Made by a program: the position numbers and the translations under genes. From Thermoleophilia bacterium UBA6103 (GTDB lineage: Bacteria; Actinomycetota; Thermoleophilia; UBA2241), in contig DIWP01000056.1 in NCBI GenBank assembly GCA_002423545.1, positions 62,001-126,000 of the forward strand: 64,000 nucleotides of DNA, written 5' to 3'. Shown here in pieces: positions 61,338-64,000 of this stretch. The notes under the pieces are model-generated. The model saw only the letters and a program-made list of their open reading frames with translations, ran no database searches and was not told where the DNA came from. The number at the start of each line of letters is the position of its first letter. Positions within the stretch are counted from its first letter, which is position 1.

Positions 61338-61730
61338 TCAGCCTGCGGCGATCTCATCGTCACCGTGCCGCCCTGTCCCGGGCCGCAGTGCCAGCGACCG
61401 GCAGAGGGCGGCATCGACCTCGGCCATGGTCTCTCGCGGCAGCACGGCGGCGCGCCCCAGCAGGTGAGCCTTCTCGAAGGTCCGGATGATGTCGCAGCGC
61501 ACCGTCGCCGGGCGGCCGAGCAGGTCGGTGGATATCGGGACCACTTGAGGATACCGCTTCCGCGGCGCCTCCGCAGACACCACGGCGGCGATGACCGTGC
61601 GCGCGTGGGCATTGCCGACGTCGTTCTGGACGATGAGCACCGGCTGCCGCGCCGTCTCATCGCTCTCCTCACCGGGAGACGTAGTCCACCAGATCTCGCC
61701 GCGGAACGGGGTGGAGGGGGCGCTCACCAT
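61338..61730 (-). CDS. MazF/PemK-type endoribonuclease toxin
   Basis: 130 residues from ATG 61730, overlapping the antitoxin stop. FRGEIWWTTSPG, QPVLIVQNDVGN, TVIAAVVSA, PISTDLLGRPATVRCD and KAHLLGRAAVLPRETM are the conserved MazF barrel strands with the active-site Arg and Thr/Ser. It should cut mRNA or rRNA at short motifs. Confidence 0.9.
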   Translation of the reverse strand: MVSAPSTPFRGEIWWTTSPGEESDETARQPVLIVQNDVGNAHARTVIAAVVSAEAPRKRYPQVVPISTDLLGRPATVRCDIIRTFEKAHLLGRAAVLPRETMAEVDAALCRSLALRPGTGRHGDDEIAAG

Positions 61731-61972
61731 GCCGGTCGCGTCCCGTGCCCACCGAAGGCGCCGGGCCCGTCGAGCAGCTCGTCCTGCGCCGGGAGGCTCT
61801 CGTAGCCCTCGGCCATCAGCTCTTCGAGCTCCTGCTCCTGCAGGCATTGCAGCGCGTCGAGCACCACCTGGGTCTTCGTCGTGTGCCGCTGTGCCGCCGC
61901 CCGCTCGATGAACTGCAGAGCCCAGGGCGGCAGTCGGAACTGGGTCTGCTTGCTCGGCTGTCCTCGTGGCAT
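61724..61972 (-). CDS. Antitoxin of the MazF pair
   Basis: 82 residues from ATG 61972. The N-terminal QTQFRLPPWALQFIERAAAQ and TKTQVVLDALQCL look like a ribbon-helix-helix DNA-binding domain, and the acidic C-terminus (EQELEELMAEGYESL) would bind the toxin. This antitoxin type differs from AbrB-type MazE but is common with MazF-family toxins in actinobacteria. Overlap with the toxin start ensures coupled translation. Confidence 0.8.
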   Translation of the reverse strand: MPRGQPSKQTQFRLPPWALQFIERAAAQRHTTKTQVVLDALQCLQEQELEELMAEGYESLPAQDELLDGPGAFGGHGTRPAW

Positions 61973-62150
61973 GTCGGCCGTCTCCCTCTCCGGTCGTGTC
62001 GCAGTCGCTCCAGGTATCGGCAGTGTGTGCAGGATGTGGAGCAGTTCGTGGTGCCGAGCGTCATTCCTCGCGGCGATACGGAGGGGGCGGGCGCGCGACG
62101 TAGTAAGCTGCGTCGGGACCGTCAGTCGGGCGGGGCGAGGGGGGGCAGAC

Positions 62151-63353
62151 ATGGCTTCGGTGCAGGGCGGCGGCCACGAGATGGCGTCGCGCCGGGCGCT
62201 GGCGGCGGCGTCGGCGGCGTCGGCCGTGGTCGATCGTGAGCTGGCGCCGATCCTGCGCCGCATCGAGGAGCTGGTGCGCATCGACTCCGGGGGCGATGCG
62301 CCGGTGGGTCGCGAACGGGTGGCCGACCTGATCGGTGAGTGGGCGGTCGAGGCGGGCTGTGACATCGAGTTCCTGGCCGGCGAGGGGGGCACGGCCATGG
62401 TGGCGACCCTGTCGGGCTACGGGCAGGGCCGCATCGTCCTGCTCGGCCACCACGACACCGTCTTCCCGGCCGGTACCGCTGCGGAGCGCCCGTTCGTGCT
62501 GCGCGAGAAGTCCGCCCTGGGGCCGGGGATCGCCGACATGAAGGGCGGCCTGGTGCTGGCGCTGGCCGCCCTCAGTTGCCTGGCGGAGGGCGAGCGGCCG
62601 TTCGCGACCGTCGAGCTGCACAGCGTGGCCGACGAGGAGAGCCGGCCACACGGTGCCTTCAAGACGCTCGACCGGGTGCGCGATGCCGATGCGGTGCTGG
62701 TGCTGGAGTGCGCCCGCGGCAACGGCGACCTCGTCCTGGAGCGCAAGTCGCAGTGCAACCTGCGCCTGATGGCGCGCGGCCGCAGCGCGCATGCCGGCAC
62801 TCACCCCGAGCAGGGTCGCAGCGCCCTGCTCGCACTCTGCCGCGAGATCCTGCGCTGCGATGCGCTCAACGGCATGCGCGACGGGCTGACCGTCACCGTC
62901 GGGACGTTCCACTCGGGGATGGCATTCGGGGTCGTGCCCGATGAAGCCGAGGCCGAGATCGATCTGCGGGCCTGGGCCACCGCCGATGTCGCCTGGGCAC
63001 TGGAGCAGGTCGGGGCCACGAGCGTCCACGAGGGTGTCAGCTTCGAGACCGAGGGCGTGTCGCTGTGGCCGGCCATGGCGGCCGACGCCCGGAGCCGTCA
63101 TCTCTACGAAGTCGCGGCGGGCGTCGCGCAGCATCTGGGCATCCCGGCCGGGGCGCGTCGCTCGGGCGGCACCTCAGACGGCTGCTGGTCGGCGGCCGCC
63201 GGTGTGCCCACGCTCGACGGACTGGGGCCGGTCGGCGGTCACGATCACTCACCGGACGAGTACATCGAGGTCGCGTCGTTCCCCGAGCGCTGCGGCCTGC
63301 TCGTTGGACTGGTGACCGCGCTCGGCCTCGATCGGAACACGGTCGCAGAGTAG
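62151..63353 (+). CDS. M20-family metallopeptidase, amber stop
   Basis: 400 residues from ATG 62151 with GAGGGGGG upstream. Zinc-site motifs: LLGHHDTVFPAG, GPGIADMKGGLVLALAAL, VADEESRPHGAF, and GGTSDGCW with final VGGHDHSPDEYI; the dimerisation domain lies between. Relatives include carboxypeptidase G2 (ArgE/DapE/CPG2 group), which cleave C-terminal glutamate or N-acyl amino acids. Stop is TAG 63351-63353, at the usual family end. Divergent from the MazF pair. Confidence 0.9.
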   Translation: MASVQGGGHEMASRRALAAASAASAVVDRELAPILRRIEELVRIDSGGDAPVGRERVADLIGEWAVEAGCDIEFLAGEGGTAMVATLSGYGQGRIVLLGHHDTVFPAGTAAERPFVLREKSALGPGIADMKGGLVLALAALSCLAEGERPFATVELHSVADEESRPHGAFKTLDRVRDADAVLVLECARGNGDLVLERKSQCNLRLMARGRSAHAGTHPEQGRSALLALCREILRCDALNGMRDGLTVTVGTFHSGMAFGVVPDEAEAEIDLRAWATADVAWALEQVGATSVHEGVSFETEGVSLWPAMAADARSRHLYEVAAGVAQHLGIPAGARRSGGTSDGCWSAAAGVPTLDGLGPVGGHDHSPDEYIEVASFPERCGLLVGLVTALGLDRNTVAE

Positions 63354-63357
63354 CGGG

Positions 63358-63377
63358 GCAGGCGAAGCGTCGCCCGC
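63358..63377. terminator. Hairpin between convergent genes
   Basis: GCAGGCGA (63358-63365), AGCG loop, TCGCCCGC (63370-63377), with one G-U type mismatch, lies in the 31-base gap between the M20 peptidase and the TetR gene. Confidence 0.4.
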
Positions 63378-63384
63378 AGGCAGG

Positions 63385-63993
63385 TCAGTGGCGCAACAGG
63401 CCGGTCAGCGTCAGCTCGACCACGTTCTCGGCGGCGGCGGCCAGCCGTGCCGGGTCGGCGGCGGTGTCGGCGAGCGGGCCGTCGACCAGCAGCGTCGCGA
63501 AGCCGTGCACGGTCGCCCAGGCGAAGAGCGCCAGGTCGGGTACCTCACCGGCGCGGAACAGCCTGGTGTGCTGCCCGGCGGCCACGGCGGCCAGCAGTGG
63601 ACGGTAGGACTCCTCGCCGGCAAGCGCCACGACCTCGCCGGGCGCGCCGGGGCCGCGCAGCTCCGGCCGCCACATGAGGCGGAAGCGGTTGGGCCGCTCC
63701 ACGGCGTAGTCGATGTAAGAGCGGCCCAGCTCGCGGACCTGCCGGTCGGGTGAGGCCCCGGCGGCCCGGGCGCGGACCATCCTGTCGCGCAGGTCGGCGA
63801 AGCACTCGGCCGCCACCGCGGCGCGCAGATCGGCGAGGTCCGCGAAGTGGTGGTAGGGGGCGGCGTGCGAGACGCCCGCCCGGCGCGCCACGCCGCGCAG
63901 CGTGAGCGCGTCCACACCGTCCTCATCGATCACGGCCAGCGCCGCCTCGACGAGGGCGCGCCGCAGATCTCCGTGGTGATAGGCGTCGACCAT
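63385..63993 (-). CDS. TetR-family regulator
   Basis: 202 residues. YHHGDLRRALVEAALAVIDE and DALTLRGVARRAGVSHAAPY with YHHFADLADLRAAVA are the TetR helix-turn-helix. The C-terminal effector domain (YIDYAVERPNRFRLMW, FAWATVHGFATLLVDGPLA) matches the WHG subgroup. It probably represses a neighbouring or distant transporter gene; no target is visible within the window. Confidence 0.9.
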   Translation of the reverse strand: MVDAYHHGDLRRALVEAALAVIDEDGVDALTLRGVARRAGVSHAAPYHHFADLADLRAAVAAECFADLRDRMVRARAAGASPDRQVRELGRSYIDYAVERPNRFRLMWRPELRGPGAPGEVVALAGEESYRPLLAAVAAGQHTRLFRAGEVPDLALFAWATVHGFATLLVDGPLADTAADPARLAAAAENVVELTLTGLLRH

Positions 63994-64000
63994 GCCGTTC

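Overview
This is a roughly 70% GC chromosomal window with dense genes, many GTG (and one clear TTG) starts, TGA as the dominant stop, and frequent ATGA/GTGA stop-start overlaps. Gene content (MarR, IclR and TetR regulators, a cation efflux/NifX fusion, DUF89/DUF169 proteins, MEDS/PocR and HD-GYP signalling, VapBC and MazF-type toxins) fits a deep-branching, probably soil or subsurface actinobacterium, perhaps of the Thermoleophilia type. That placement is inference. No rRNA, tRNA, CRISPR array or insertion sequence was recognised.

Layout. 1-8.8 kb: hydrolases, then a four-gene overlapping operon of MarR regulator, heterodimeric ABC exporter pair and an MttB-superfamily methyltransferase without pyrrolysine. 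8.9-22.6 kb: a secreted transglutaminase-like/zinc-ribbon pair, a PD-(D/E)XK-like protein with a HEAT protein, a PAS-LuxR regulator, a baeRF-like protein, a beta-helix exoprotein, a cation efflux-NifX fusion, TrmO, and a DUF89-DUF169-radical SAM operon. 22.8-34 kb is the most interesting part: an HD-GYP response regulator, a receiver protein and a 1,600-residue MEDS-PocR-multi-PAS histidine kinase lie divergent from a trimethylamine methyltransferase gene (mttB) that carries an in-frame amber codon where pyrrolysine sits in methanogen MttB. Downstream are a SpoIIAA-like protein, a B12-binding protein with the CarH-type photoreceptor signature, and a diguanylate cyclase. 34-48 kb: orphan oligopeptide-type binding protein, QueG-like Fe-S protein, amidohydrolase, CrtI-like oxidoreductase, ABC-2 exporter with aldo/keto reductase, antiporter, and a PLP enzyme pair. 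48-50 kb: a VapBC cassette bracketed by duplicated trmO 3' sequence. 50-64 kb: APC transporter, AarF kinase, thrC, IclR, prfB with the RF2 +1 frameshift, small membrane proteins, an M15 peptidase, a MazF-type toxin-antitoxin pair, an M20 peptidase and a TetR regulator.

How it may work together: the two MttB-family genes suggest methylamine or quaternary-amine demethylation with a corrinoid. The MEDS/PocR kinase and the B12 sensor-GGDEF pair flank the pyrrolysine mttB, and an HD-GYP protein lies in the kinase cluster, so a link between methylated-amine use, light or B12 status and c-di-GMP is a reasonable hypothesis. The pyl genes, tRNA-Pyl, the cognate corrinoid protein MttC, the methyl acceptor enzyme and the activase RamA are not in this window and must be looked for elsewhere. 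Amber also ends four ordinary genes here, so it appears to be both stop and sense in this genome.
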